A stretch of 18,219 nt of DNA from Bacteriovoracaceae bacterium (GCA_023151145.1 JAKLJM010000019.1:1-18219); one strand, 5' to 3'; positions 7,645 through 15,033 are shown, numbered from the stretch's first letter. A program made the numbers and translations. The notes: generated from the sequence alone by a model not told the origin.

Positions 7645-9855
7645 ATGAATTGGGAAAAGTGGTTAGACGATACTCAAAACGGAAGTTTTACAGATACTGA
7701 AATTTTGTCATTTCCAGATTATATGAATGATGTTTTCTCAAAAAACCCTTCAAAAGAGTCTCGTCCAACTTATCGCTACTTACTAGATATGCTTAATAGC
7801 TATGGGCGAAATGAAGATGGTAGCTTTAAATTATTTCAAAAAGAACATCCAGATTGTCCTGCCGTTCAAGGCCAAATAAAAGTTCAGCAATCACTTTTAC
7901 AAAATATTCAAAATTTCGAAGAAGAAGGTTACAACAACAAATTTATTCTTTTAGTCGGCCCCAACGGCTCATCTAAGTCGTCTTTAGTTAGAAAACTCAT
8001 CAAAGGTGCTGAAGAATATTCAGAATCAGATGAAGGGAAACTCTATACATTTAGCTGGATTTTTCCCATAGATAATTTTGTAAAAGGTTCTTTAGGATTG
8101 ACACAAAAGGGTCGTGAAGGACAAAACGTCACAACATATGCTCATCTTGAAGATAAGGACATTTCAGCGATTATTCCTTCTGAATTAAAAGATCATCCCT
8201 TGCTTTTAATTCCCAAAGAACAGAGACAAAAATTATTAGAAAAAGAATTAGCAAACGATCCAAAACTTCTTGAATCAATTAAAAAGTCTTACCTTTATCG
8301 TGGAGATCTTTCGAATAGAAATAAAATGATATTTGATGCTCTCTTTAAAAGCTACAAAGGAAAAGCTAGCGAAGTATTGAAACACATTCGTATCGAAAGA
8401 TTTTATATTTCCAAAAGATATTCGACGGCTGCGGTAACAATTGAACCGCAACTTCATGTTGATGCTCGTATGCAACAAATCACTATGGACCGAAGACTTT
8501 CTTCTCTTCCGCCAAGTTTACAATCCTTAAATCTTTTTTCTCTTCAAGGGGAAGCCGTTTTGGCCAACAGAGGGATTCTTGAATACTCTGACCTTTTAAA
8601 ACGTCCACTCGATGCTTACAAATATCTGTTAATGACTATGGAAACAGGTACCATTAACCTGCAAGGTATTTTAACTGAACTTGATATCTTTTTTATTGGA
8701 ACTTCAAACGAAATTCATCTGTCTGCTTTTAAACAACACCCTGACTTTAACTCATTTAAAGGACGTTTTAATTTTGTCACTGTTCCTTATTTGTTAGATG
8801 TAAGAGACGAACAAAAAATTTATGCTGATCAAGTAAAAGGTTTAAAAGATCGTTCAGTTTTTGAACCACACGCACTTGAATCACTTTGTTTATTTGCTGT
8901 TATGACTAGGCTTCGTGTGTGCCAAACTAAAAATTTTCCAGATAAAAAACTAGCTAATATTGCAACAAATTTAAATCCTATAGAGAAAGCTCTTTATCTT
9001 TCAGGTATTGAAATTCCAGAACGTTTAGATATGGAGTCTCGTCAAATTCTGAAACAAGGACTTGAAGAAGTTCAAAATGAATACCTCAATGATTCACTCT
9101 ACGAAGGAAAATTTGGACTTTCCCCTCGTGATATCAAACATGTTCTTTATCGATTAGCCACTTATCATAAATCTATTACCTTTGTTGAAGTCATCGAATA
9201 CTTAACAAAATTAATAGCAAAGAAAAATGACTATGATTTCCTTAACATGGCTCCTCAAGCGGACTATCATAATCCGTCTCGTTTTATTGATCTCATAAAG
9301 GAACATGCCCTAGATACTTTTGATCGTGAACTTAGATCGTCTTTGGGGTTAGTAGACGATCGCTCATACGAAGATTTTATTCGCCGTTATATTGAAAATA
9401 TTAATGCTCTTAATAAGGGTGAGAAAATTAAAAATGTGACCACTGGAAAATATATCGATCCAGATCAGTTCTTTATTAAAGAATTTGAAACATCTATTGG
9501 ACTAAAAGAAGATCCTAAAACTTATCGCTCCCTTCTTTTATCTAAGCTAGGTGCCTATTCGCTCGATAATCCAGGTAAGCCTATTCTTTATACCGAAGTC
9601 TTTCCAGATTTAGTGGATCGCCTTCAAGAGTCTTTCCGTTTTGAACAAAAGAAAGTCATTCTAGTGCTGTCAAAAAACATTCTTTATTTTGAAGCAGAGC
9701 TCTCTAAAACCATTGATCCACACAAAGGGACGCCACTAACTGATGAAAATCGTAAACTGATTGAGACAGTGGTCGCCAATTTACAAAATAAATACGGCTA
9801 TAGCACTTTTGGAGCCATTTCTTCCTTGAAATTCATCATCAAAGAGCGTTATTAA
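7645..9855 (+). CDS. prkA: PrkA-family AAA+ protein (serine protein kinase PrkA / YeaG type)
   Basis: 736 residues, longer than YeaG/PrkA (about 630-650). A Walker A motif GPNGSSKS sits at residues 105-112 in the PrkA AAA domain. The segments FIGTSNEIHLSAF and KGRFNFVTVPYLLDVRDEQKIY are typical of the family, as is GLSPRDIKHVLY in the middle. The C-terminal half has the PrkA kinase-like domain (from about FLNMAPQADYHNPSRF). The family is a cytoplasmic stress and stationary-phase regulator described as a kinase; the B. subtilis member has also been described as an ATP-dependent protease. AAAGGA lies a few bases before the ATG. The usual neighbours yeaH and ycgB are absent; rluA-like 9862 follows after 6 nt. 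Confidence 0.9.
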   Translation: MNWEKWLDDTQNGSFTDTEILSFPDYMNDVFSKNPSKESRPTYRYLLDMLNSYGRNEDGSFKLFQKEHPDCPAVQGQIKVQQSLLQNIQNFEEEGYNNKFILLVGPNGSSKSSLVRKLIKGAEEYSESDEGKLYTFSWIFPIDNFVKGSLGLTQKGREGQNVTTYAHLEDKDISAIIPSELKDHPLLLIPKEQRQKLLEKELANDPKLLESIKKSYLYRGDLSNRNKMIFDALFKSYKGKASEVLKHIRIERFYISKRYSTAAVTIEPQLHVDARMQQITMDRRLSSLPPSLQSLNLFSLQGEAVLANRGILEYSDLLKRPLDAYKYLLMTMETGTINLQGILTELDIFFIGTSNEIHLSAFKQHPDFNSFKGRFNFVTVPYLLDVRDEQKIYADQVKGLKDRSVFEPHALESLCLFAVMTRLRVCQTKNFPDKKLANIATNLNPIEKALYLSGIEIPERLDMESRQILKQGLEEVQNEYLNDSLYEGKFGLSPRDIKHVLYRLATYHKSITFVEVIEYLTKLIAKKNDYDFLNMAPQADYHNPSRFIDLIKEHALDTFDRELRSSLGLVDDRSYEDFIRRYIENINALNKGEKIKNVTTGKYIDPDQFFIKEFETSIGLKEDPKTYRSLLLSKLGAYSLDNPGKPILYTEVFPDLVDRLQESFRFEQKKVILVLSKNILYFEAELSKTIDPHKGTPLTDENRKLIETVVANLQNKYGYSTFGAISSLKFIIKERY

Positions 9856-9861
9856 TGCTGT

Positions 9862-10923
9862 ATGAGTTTAATCGACAAGTCCTATAAATCAGATATCTAC
9901 GAGGTGCGTTTGTTAGTTGATGAAAATCAACACCAAATGCGCCTCGATCAATTTTTACAAGATTATCTAGACTCTTTTTCAAGAGAAGCTGTTAAGAAAA
10001 AAATCAAAGAAAAAGAAATCGTCATCATTGGAAGACCTGGCACTCATAAGCCATCAACAGTCCTGCATTGGAAAGATGAAGTGGTTATTACTTTTAGAAA
10101 AACCCATTACGAAGATGAATTTTGGCGTGGAAAAAAACTCGAGCTGCAGCTTTATCCAGAAATGGTTTATGAAGATGATGAACTCATTGTCATTTCAAAG
10201 CCTCCTTTTATGTCCACACATCCCGCGGGAAGACATGTTTTCAATTGCGCTACAGTTTATTTTGAAATGAAATATGAAAAGACAATTCATTCCCTTCATC
10301 GTATAGATCGAGAAACATCTGGCATACTTATGCTGGGAAAAAATCCGCAAATGGCACAAACCATGATGCGAAATTTTGAAGATGATAATGTAAAAAAATG
10401 CTATCTCTTTTTAGCAAAAAAAATGCCTCACTATGATGGTAAAACCATGTTTGAAGCAAAAGAGCGACTCGCTTCTCCCGATGATGGAATTAAGCGAGTC
10501 GTTGTCGAAGCTTATCCGGAACATTCACACGAAGGAAAACACGCTTGGACGAAATTTCGAGTGCTAGAAGACTTAGGTGAATATGTCATCGCCTTAGCTT
10601 TCCCACAAACTGGTCGACAACATCAAATTCGCGTACATGCTAAGGCCCATGGATTGCCCCTCATTGGCGACAAACTCTATCTTGGCTCTTATGAAATGTT
10701 TCAACGTTTTAAAGACCAATACGCCACTGAAGATGATTACGCCTTGATGGAATTACCTCGTCATGCCCTTCATGCCATTGCCCTTCGTATTCCCTATCAA
10801 AAAGAAGAAAAACTCTTCGTAACTAAAATCCCTCAAGACTTTAGGTTGTGGATTCAAACTCATTCACTGGTAAATATTGAAGATCTCGAAGCTCGTATCG
10901 CTGAAATCGCTCAAACTCTCTAA
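9862..10923 (+). CDS. RluA-family RNA pseudouridine synthase
   Basis: 353 residues. Residues ~26-60 look like an S4-type RNA-binding region (MRLDQFLQDYLDSFSREAVK). The catalytic domain has the RluA signature HRIDRETSG at 146-154, with Asp149 as catalytic aspartate, and later GRQHQIRVHAKAHGLPLIGDKLY, the conserved substrate-binding stretch. It converts specific uridines in rRNA or tRNA to pseudouridine; which site cannot be said from sequence alone. The gene begins 6 nt after the prkA stop, so the two are almost certainly one transcript. Confidence 0.9.
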   Translation: MSLIDKSYKSDIYEVRLLVDENQHQMRLDQFLQDYLDSFSREAVKKKIKEKEIVIIGRPGTHKPSTVLHWKDEVVITFRKTHYEDEFWRGKKLELQLYPEMVYEDDELIVISKPPFMSTHPAGRHVFNCATVYFEMKYEKTIHSLHRIDRETSGILMLGKNPQMAQTMMRNFEDDNVKKCYLFLAKKMPHYDGKTMFEAKERLASPDDGIKRVVVEAYPEHSHEGKHAWTKFRVLEDLGEYVIALAFPQTGRQHQIRVHAKAHGLPLIGDKLYLGSYEMFQRFKDQYATEDDYALMELPRHALHAIALRIPYQKEEKLFVTKIPQDFRLWIQTHSLVNIEDLEARIAEIAQTL

Positions 10924-10990
10924 GCTTTCCCAATGATAAACCGATTTTTGACTTGGCAAAATGATCTAGTGCGTGATACTGAGCTAGGCT

Positions 10991-12538
10991 ATGACAAACT
11001 ATACAAAAGACGAAATTTTAAAAGCGATGGAAATTCTAAAACACTTGGCCGATAACCAAGAAGAGATTTGTCATATCGACGATCAAAATAGACTTGAACT
11101 CTTAATCGCTGCCGGAAAAATTTCACGTCCCAATAAAGAAGACATCAAAAAAAGAAATAAGCAGTATCGCTTAATCTCTCAAGAAAAAGTTGTTGAAGAA
11201 AATCGCCAAAAACGTGCACTGACTGGAATTCGTAGTGCTCGACTTGATAAAGTCTTCACAGCACCTGATCAAATTTTACTTGAATCCGATAAACATTACG
11301 AAGATGCACCAGAACTAACAACTGCTAGAAACTGTTACGTCTGTAAGGCAGAGTTTAAAAAACTTCACTTTTTCTACGATACTATGTGCAAAGAGTGTGG
11401 AGATTTTAACTATCATAAACGTTTTCAGCGTTGTGATATGACCGGCCAAGTAGCATTGATAACTGGATCACGATTAAAAATCGGATACTATGCAACGATC
11501 ATGATGCTACAAAGTGGAGCAACCGTTATTGCAACAACTCGCTTCCCTGTTGATTCGGCCATGAGATTCATGAAAGAAAAAGATTATGAACAATGGAAAG
11601 ATCGTTTACATATTTATGGACTTGATCTTCGTCACACACCTTCAGTGGATATATTCGCACGTTATGTTGAAGAAAATTTTTCTCGTCTAGATATCATCAT
11701 TAACAATGCTGCTCAAACAGTAAGACGCCCACCTGGTTTTTACTCTCATATGATGGAATTAGAAAAATCAAATTTCCATGAGCTGCCTTTTGAAGCGCAA
11801 AAATTATTGAATAAGCATCAAGAATTAAAAGTTGAACTCAATCGTTTGACCATGCAAAACTCAAAACAATTAGATATAGCCCAAGAAACGGCTCTCCCGG
11901 TTGCTTGGCATGGAGAAGGTCCGGGTGTTGGTCTGCGTGCTTCTGCAGAACTCTCTCAAGTGCCATATTCTTATGATAACTCTCTAGTGGCTGAAGAAGT
12001 TTTTCCTGAAGGACAACTTGATGCCGATCTTCAGCAAGTTGATCTTAGAAAAACAAATTCTTGGCGCATGAAACTTGGCGATGTTCCTACTCCTGAGCTT
12101 CTTGAAGTTCAATTAGTAAATTCAATTGCTCCTTTTGTGTTAATCAATCGTTTGATTCATTTAATGAGAAAAGATTTCACTGGGAATAAACATATTGTAA
12201 ACGTGACAGCGATGGAGGGGAAATTTTTCCGTTTCCATAAAGAAGATCGCCATCCCCATACCAATATGGCGAAGGCTGCTCTTAATATGATGACTCACAC
12301 ATCTGCATCTGATTTTGCTAAAGATGGCATCTATATGAATGCAGTTGATACTGGTTGGGTAACAGACGAAGATCCTGCTGACTTGGTCAAAGACAAACAA
12401 AAAGTTCACGACTTTCAACCCCCACTAGATATTGTCGATGGAGCTGCTAGAATTTGTGATCCATTCATTGATGGAATCAACTCTGGTAAACATTGGTGTG
12501 GTCAATTCTTAAAAGATTATAAGCCGATTGATTGGTAA
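10991..12538 (+). CDS. Atypical short-chain dehydrogenase/reductase with N-terminal zinc ribbon
   Basis: 515 residues, twice a normal SDR. Residues 1-110 are charged and helical. Residues 115-136 hold CYVC...CKEC, a four-cysteine zinc-ribbon-like motif. The Rossmann domain starts at ~152 with VALITGSRLKIG (154-165) and continues with IIINNAAQ (235-242, for the usual NNAG). About 120 extra residues (245-365) are inserted before the next core helix. The active-site region is altered: VNVTAMEG stands where the catalytic serine usually sits, and HTNMAK (423-428) keeps the lysine but has Thr424 where the SDR tyrosine would be. Nucleotide binding is likely; ordinary dehydrogenase activity is doubtful. 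It converges end to end with the HAD gene. Substrate unknown. Confidence 0.85.
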   Translation: MTNYTKDEILKAMEILKHLADNQEEICHIDDQNRLELLIAAGKISRPNKEDIKKRNKQYRLISQEKVVEENRQKRALTGIRSARLDKVFTAPDQILLESDKHYEDAPELTTARNCYVCKAEFKKLHFFYDTMCKECGDFNYHKRFQRCDMTGQVALITGSRLKIGYYATIMMLQSGATVIATTRFPVDSAMRFMKEKDYEQWKDRLHIYGLDLRHTPSVDIFARYVEENFSRLDIIINNAAQTVRRPPGFYSHMMELEKSNFHELPFEAQKLLNKHQELKVELNRLTMQNSKQLDIAQETALPVAWHGEGPGVGLRASAELSQVPYSYDNSLVAEEVFPEGQLDADLQQVDLRKTNSWRMKLGDVPTPELLEVQLVNSIAPFVLINRLIHLMRKDFTGNKHIVNVTAMEGKFFRFHKEDRHPHTNMAKAALNMMTHTSASDFAKDGIYMNAVDTGWVTDEDPADLVKDKQKVHDFQPPLDIVDGAARICDPFIDGINSGKHWCGQFLKDYKPIDW

Positions 12539-13264
12539 TTATTTTTCGAGAAGATTTTTTAGATAATTAAAGACACCATTGGGCCCGATATTTTCTGGAC
12601 CTTCCAGAATAGTTGTTGGTTTATGAACCAATTGATCCATCACCTTACTAATATTCGAAACACCTACAGAATTTTTAAATGACTTAAACATCGTTTGATC
12701 GTTTAGAGAATCACCAAAGAAAACAGCCTCATCAGGTGAAACGCCCACTTTTTGTAGGTAATTAGTGACAGCAAGATATTTTGAAATTTCACCGCACCAA
12801 AAATTCAAATGAACATTGGATGTAGAAAAATTAATTCCACGCTCAGTTAAAAGTTCTTCGACATGATGAAAAAATACTCCATCCTGTAAATCCCAAAGCT
12901 CAATGGCGCGATCTGTTTTTCGACCAAAACTATCAACGGAAAGTTTTAAATGAGGAGAATCGTTCTTTAGTTCAGTACAAAAATTTTCTAACCGTTTCAC
13001 TTCTGTTTCTGTGACATAAAGTTCTTCTTCAATGAGTTTTCCATTCTTATAGACTCTAGCTCCTCCACCTTCAACGATCACATCTTTGAGTGGAAAATGA
13101 GTTAAGAGAAAATGTCCCCATGACAGTGAACGACCTGTAACAATGACTAGTGGAATATTATGTTTTTTTAGAAGAGCGAGCAGATCAAAAAAAATAGGAC
13201 CCATATGCTCATCGCGCGTAAGGGTCCCATCAAAATCAGAAAATACAATTTTAGGTTTTAGCAT
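12539..13264 (-). CDS. HAD-superfamily hydrolase (Cof / sugar-phosphatase-like)
   Basis: 241 residues. HAD motif I is FSDFDGTL with Asp10 and Asp12. Motif II is VIVTGRS (residues 40-46). A lysine in EISKYLAV (162) is motif III. Motif IV is FFGDSLNDQ (182-190) with Asp185 and Asp189. The cap between them (~70-155) is of the C2 type seen in Cof, SPP and MPGP phosphatases, so a phosphosugar or similar small phosphoester is the likely substrate. It starts 6 bases after the stop of the outer-membrane-protein gene and was probably transcribed with it, although the functions look unrelated. Its stop abuts the stop of the convergent SDR gene. Confidence 0.88.
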   Translation of the reverse strand: MLKPKIVFSDFDGTLTRDEHMGPIFFDLLALLKKHNIPLVIVTGRSLSWGHFLLTHFPLKDVIVEGGGARVYKNGKLIEEELYVTETEVKRLENFCTELKNDSPHLKLSVDSFGRKTDRAIELWDLQDGVFFHHVEELLTERGINFSTSNVHLNFWCGEISKYLAVTNYLQKVGVSPDEAVFFGDSLNDQTMFKSFKNSVGVSNISKVMDQLVHKPTTILEGPENIGPNGVFNYLKNLLEK

Positions 13265-13270
13265 GAATAC

Positions 13271-13885
13271 TTATTCGATTGGGTAACCAACAGAAATAAA
13301 TCCACCTGAAAAACTATCTTTTAATCCAATAATAGCTTCTGCAGATGCTGTAAGTGCTTTTGAACCTTCAGTTGGAATAGCCCCAGTCACACCCAGGTTT
13401 GCACTTAACGAAGTCGCATAAGTGTTGTTCTTATTGTTTAAGCTAATTCCAAATGGAAGTGAGATAAAAGGAAAGATTTCTTTTTCAGAAACACTTAAGC
13501 CTTTTGAAAAAGTTGGAGCGATTCCAAGAACATTTCTTCTCACACCAAATTCTTTCGCGTTTTCAATAAATGCTTTCAACGTTGTCTTTGGTTGATAGTC
13601 ATAATCTGGAAGAATTTCATAATCATAACCAGCAAAAAGACGTGCACTTCTCTCACCGCCACCGATTCCAAGACCAGCGTCCACAGTTGATTGCTCATTA
13701 ATTTTTTGAGTGAATCTCGTCTGTAACCCAACTCCACCACCATTAGAAGTGATGCCTGTGAATTCAGCCGAAATAAGCTTGTTTTCTACACTGATGGGAA
13801 AAGTTGAGATACCTGTTCCATAAGCCCAAACATTGCTTCCGATGACCATACTTGTCAAAGTAGCTAAAAATCCAAATTTTTTCAT
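13271..13885 (-). CDS. Probable outer-membrane beta-barrel protein
   Basis: 204 residues with a clear signal peptide (MKK, hydrophobic core, NVWA at 18-21). The mature chain is Gly/Ser/Thr-rich with alternating hydrophobic residues (GGGVGLQTRFTQ, TVDAGLGIGGG, SARLFAGYDYE, ATSLSANLGVTG, GGFISVGYPIE), as in small 8- to 10-strand barrels. It ends GYPIE rather than in the usual C-terminal aromatic. Specific family not recognised. It is the first gene of a minus-strand pair with the HAD hydrolase. Confidence 0.65.
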   Translation of the reverse strand: MKKFGFLATLTSMVIGSNVWAYGTGISTFPISVENKLISAEFTGITSNGGGVGLQTRFTQKINEQSTVDAGLGIGGGERSARLFAGYDYEILPDYDYQPKTTLKAFIENAKEFGVRRNVLGIAPTFSKGLSVSEKEIFPFISLPFGISLNNKNNTYATSLSANLGVTGAIPTEGSKALTASAEAIIGLKDSFSGGFISVGYPIE

Positions 13886-13999
13886 AACTTACCATCCTAT
13901 CAAGTTAGCGTTATAAATCAATTTAAGAACATTTCTTACGTCTCGTCAAAAAATTGCTGTAATTTTTACCTCAGTTTAGGCCATAACAGAAAGTTTTCA

Positions 14000-14028
14000 T
14001 TGACGAATAGGGGTCATCAAGTTTAAAA
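14000..14028 (+). promoter_or_regulatory. Candidate sigma70-like promoter for tRNA-His
   Basis: TTGACG (14000-14005), a 17-bp spacer and TTAAAA (14023-14028). The -35 is good, the -10 is weak. The predicted start would give a leader of about 20 nt before the tRNA. No competing promoter is apparent in the 167-bp gap. Confidence 0.4.
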
Positions 14029-14053
14029 CACTTGAACCAAACAATCGAATTAT

Positions 14054-14130
14054 GGTGGCTGTAGTTCAGTTGGTAGAGCAACGGATTGTGATTCCGTGTG
14101 TCGTGGGTTCGAGCCCCATCAGCCACCCCA
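14054..14130 (+). tRNA. tRNA-His (anticodon GTG)
   Basis: The acceptor stem GTGGCTG (14055-14061) pairs perfectly with CAGCCAC (14120-14126). The extra 5' G (14054) faces the discriminator C (14127), the histidine identity feature. CCA is encoded at 14128-14130. The D-arm (AGTTCAGTTGGTAGAGC), anticodon arm ACGGA/TCCGT with loop TTGTGAT, and T-arm with GGTTCGAGCCC are all normal. Confidence 0.97.
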
Positions 14131-14169
14131 TTCTTCTAGTGAAAATCTTCTTCGGAAGACAATCATATT

Positions 14170-14198
14170 AGCCCAGTCAACCCACTGGGCTTTTTTTT
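14170..14198 (+). terminator. Intrinsic terminator of tRNA-His
   Basis: GCCCAGT (14171-14177) and ACTGGGC (14184-14190) form a 7-bp perfect stem with a 6-nt loop, followed by eight T. It ends the tRNA transcript just before the kinase gene. Confidence 0.9.
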
Positions 14199-14214
14199 GC
14201 CTAAAATTAAACTT

Positions 14215-14739
14215 ATGAAAAAAATCATCGTCGTTGGTGTCACTGGTAGTGGCAAAAGTACATTGGCCAAAATGCTTTCTGAAAAATTGAATATTCCCTA
14301 TATTCAACTGGACTTCCTTTTCTGGAAAGCCAACTGGCAAGAATCAAGTGATGAAGAATTTTTTCAGAAAATATCAAATGCCATTAACCAAGATGCATGG
14401 ATTGTAGACGGAAATTATAATCGAACGAACCATTTAACATGGAAAGATGCAGACACGATTATTTGGATCAATCTTCCCTTTTGGTTAACTCTTTATCAAA
14501 ATGTCACACGCTCTTTTAAGCGAGCTTTTACCCAAGAAGAATTGTGGGCGGGAACTGGAAACCGTGAATCTTTTCGAAAAATGTTTTCAAAAGAATCAAT
14601 TGTCCTTTGGTTATTAAAAACTTTTGTTCAACAAAATAACCGCTATGAACTAAGGTTAAATGATTCTAACTACTCTCATATAAAATTTTATCGTTTAAAA
14701 TCACGAAGAGAGATTGCTCAATTCTTGAATCATCCCTGA
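14215..14739 (+). CDS. P-loop kinase-like protein (FlaR / adenylate-kinase-like)
   Basis: 174 residues from the ATG at 14215; a TTG at 14197 in the same frame would put the start inside the tRNA terminator, so I reject it. Walker A GVTGSGKST is at residues 8-16. LDFLFWKANWQ, IVDGNYNRT and ADTIIWINLPFWL match the 'topology modulation protein'/FlaR family of small adenylate-kinase-like NTPases. A LID-like segment ELWAGTGNRES follows. Natural substrate unknown. No Shine-Dalgarno is visible before the ATG, so translation may start on a leaderless or near-leaderless mRNA. The last codons (QFLN then stop) lie inside the unit duplicated at 15122-15142 (see the palindrome repeats). Confidence 0.8.
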   Translation: MKKIIVVGVTGSGKSTLAKMLSEKLNIPYIQLDFLFWKANWQESSDEEFFQKISNAINQDAWIVDGNYNRTNHLTWKDADTIIWINLPFWLTLYQNVTRSFKRAFTQEELWAGTGNRESFRKMFSKESIVLWLLKTFVQQNNRYELRLNDSNYSHIKFYRLKSRREIAQFLNHP

Positions 14740-14744
14740 TTCAA
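14725..14744. repeat. 8-bp palindrome with 4-nt loop, copy 1
   Basis: TTGAATCA (14725-14732), loop TCCC, TGATTCAA (14737-14744). The same arms with a different loop recur at 15128-15147. In copy 1 it spans the stop codon of the kinase gene. There is no T-tract, so it is not an intrinsic terminator by itself. Confidence 0.6.
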
Positions 14745-14787
14745 CTTAGAAAAAATTCAACATAAAAAATTTAAAATTGATTTAAGT

Positions 14788-14815
14788 AAAAACCCCTCGT
14801 GGTAAGAGGGGTTTT
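14788..14815 (-). terminator. Intrinsic terminator of antitoxin 1
   Basis: Stem AAAACCCCTC (14889-equivalent arm at 14789-14798) with GAGGGGTTTT (14806-14815), loop GTGGTAA. On the minus strand the stem is followed by TTTTT. The stem recurs in all three copies. In the plus direction it could also stop transcripts of the kinase gene. Confidence 0.8.
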
Positions 14816-14830
14816 AGACGTTGAAAATGC
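14816..14830. repeat. Block A1 (antitoxin side), pairs with A2 at 14951-14965
   Basis: AGACGTTGAAAATGC is identical at 14816-14830 and 14951-14965, the latter in toxin codons 3-8. Copies 2 and 3 have different but again internally matched versions (15216-15231 with 15348-15363; 16595-16609 with 16728-16742). Confidence 0.9.
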
Positions 14831-14850
14831 CCAAAAGGTCTAACAAACCT

Positions 14851-14860
14851 GTATTTCGGG
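14851..14860. repeat. Block B1 (antitoxin side), pairs with B2 at 15033-15042
   Basis: GTATTTCGGG is identical at 14851-14860 and 15033-15042, the latter overlapping the toxin stop codon and terminator base. Copy 2: GTGTTTC-[A/G]-GGG at 15253-15263 and 15433-15443; the one difference still allows a G-U pair. Copy 3: GGAACTTGGGGG (16629-16640) and GAATTTTGGGGG (16810-16821). Confidence 0.85.
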
Positions 14861-14868
14861 AATAATCA

Positions 14869-14896
14869 ATACTAGCACATTTACAAACTTGATCAA
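14869..14896 (-). promoter_or_regulatory. Promoter of antitoxin 1
   Basis: On the minus strand: TTGATC (14891-14896), 16-bp spacer, TAGTAT (14869-14874). The same positions are filled in copy 2 (TTGAAC, TACAAT) and copy 3 (TTGATC, TAGAAT), so a sigma70-like promoter is conserved while the spacer sequence drifts. Confidence 0.7.
14882..14887 (+). promoter_or_regulatory. Candidate -10 of toxin 1 promoter
   Basis: TACAAA on the plus strand lies where copies 2 and 3 have TATAAA (15284-15289, 16660-16665). No good -35 precedes it in any copy, which would fit a weak or activator-dependent promoter. It overlaps the antitoxin promoter on the other strand. A start about 7 nt downstream would give a leader of roughly 50 nt. 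Confidence 0.4.
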
Positions 14897-14905
14897 GGTC
14901 GAGAG

Positions 14906-14937
14906 CTCCTGTCGCCAATGAAGGCGATCTTCCGGAG
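14906..14937 (+). promoter_or_regulatory. Toxin 1 leader hairpin covering the Shine-Dalgarno
   Basis: CTCC (14906-14909) can pair with GGAG (14934-14937) of the Shine-Dalgarno GGAGG. Inside is a second stem CGCC/GGCG (14913-14916, 14923-14926) with invariant loop AATGAA. Both stems are kept in all three copies although the connecting bases differ in length. The fold would hide the ribosome site until opened. Confidence 0.65.
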
Positions 14938-14943
14938 GCAAGG

Positions 14944-15033
14944 ATGCTCAAGACGTTGAAAATGCTAGAGCTCATTATCTTGATTTTAAAACTGCTAACA
15001 ACTGTTTTAAAGTTATTAATGGTTTGGTTCTAG
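14944..15033 (+). CDS. TisB-like type I toxin peptide 1 (29 aa)
   Basis: 29 codons, ATG at 14944, TAG at 15031-15033. GGAGG lies 5 nt before the ATG. The peptide starts MLKTLKMLEL, has the core IILILKLLTTVLKLL and ends WF. It is a Leu/Ile-rich amphipathic helix with lysines at 3, 6, 16 and 23 (net about +3). TisB of E. coli is also 29 residues and shares the ILILKL segment (recalled, not searched); it inserts in the inner membrane and dissipates the proton gradient. The three copies keep exactly 29 codons and no indels while the flanks have indels, and many differences are silent. Invariant: M1 L2 K3 L5 K6 L8 L10 I12 L15 K16 L17 L18 T20 L22 L24 W28 F29. The gene is too short for normal ORF callers. 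Confidence 0.85.
   Translation: MLKTLKMLELIILILKLLTTVLKLLMVWF
14985..15011 (+). promoter_or_regulatory. Covarying hairpin inside toxin 1 coding region, loop = block C2
   Basis: TTTAAAAC (14985-14992) pairs with GTTTTAAA (15004-15011). Copy 2 has TTTTAAAATT/AATTTTAAAA (15384-15393, 15403-15412): the C-G pair became T-A. Copy 3 has CTTAAAAT/ATTTTGAG (16762-16769, 16781-16788): a T-A pair became C-G. The loop holds CTAACAA (14995-15001), exactly complementary to the antitoxin hairpin loop TTGTTAG. Confidence 0.75.

Larger units (their letters stand above)
14788..14862 (-). ncRNA. Predicted antitoxin sRNA 1 (about 75 nt)
   Basis: Read on the minus strand from a start near 14862 to a terminator at 14788-14815. 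5' to 3' it carries the complement of block B, a hairpin AGGT-TTGTTAG-ACCT (14836-14850) whose 7-nt loop is the complement of block C, the complement of block A, and a terminator stem (AAAACCCCTC/GAGGGGTTTT in plus-strand terms) with five U. The three blocks match the toxin-1 mRNA in antiparallel order: A at codons 3-8, C in an apical loop in the coding region, B at the stop codon. As in IstR/TisB, ShoB/OhsC and ZorO/OrzO, the two transcripts are divergent and meet only through repeated sequence. Ends are predicted from promoter and terminator positions. Confidence 0.78.

Noticed and set aside
14197..14214. Upstream TTG start for the FlaR-like kinase
   Set aside because: It overlaps the T-tract of the tRNA terminator, and family members start directly at the MKKI-type strand.
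14725..14744. Palindrome as terminator of the kinase gene
   Set aside because: No T-tract follows on the plus strand; the C-rich hairpin at 14788-14815 is the better candidate.
14860..14905. LexA/SOS box for the toxins
   Set aside because: Looked for TTAC-N3-GTAA and for a CTGT-N8-ACAG type; neither is present in any copy.
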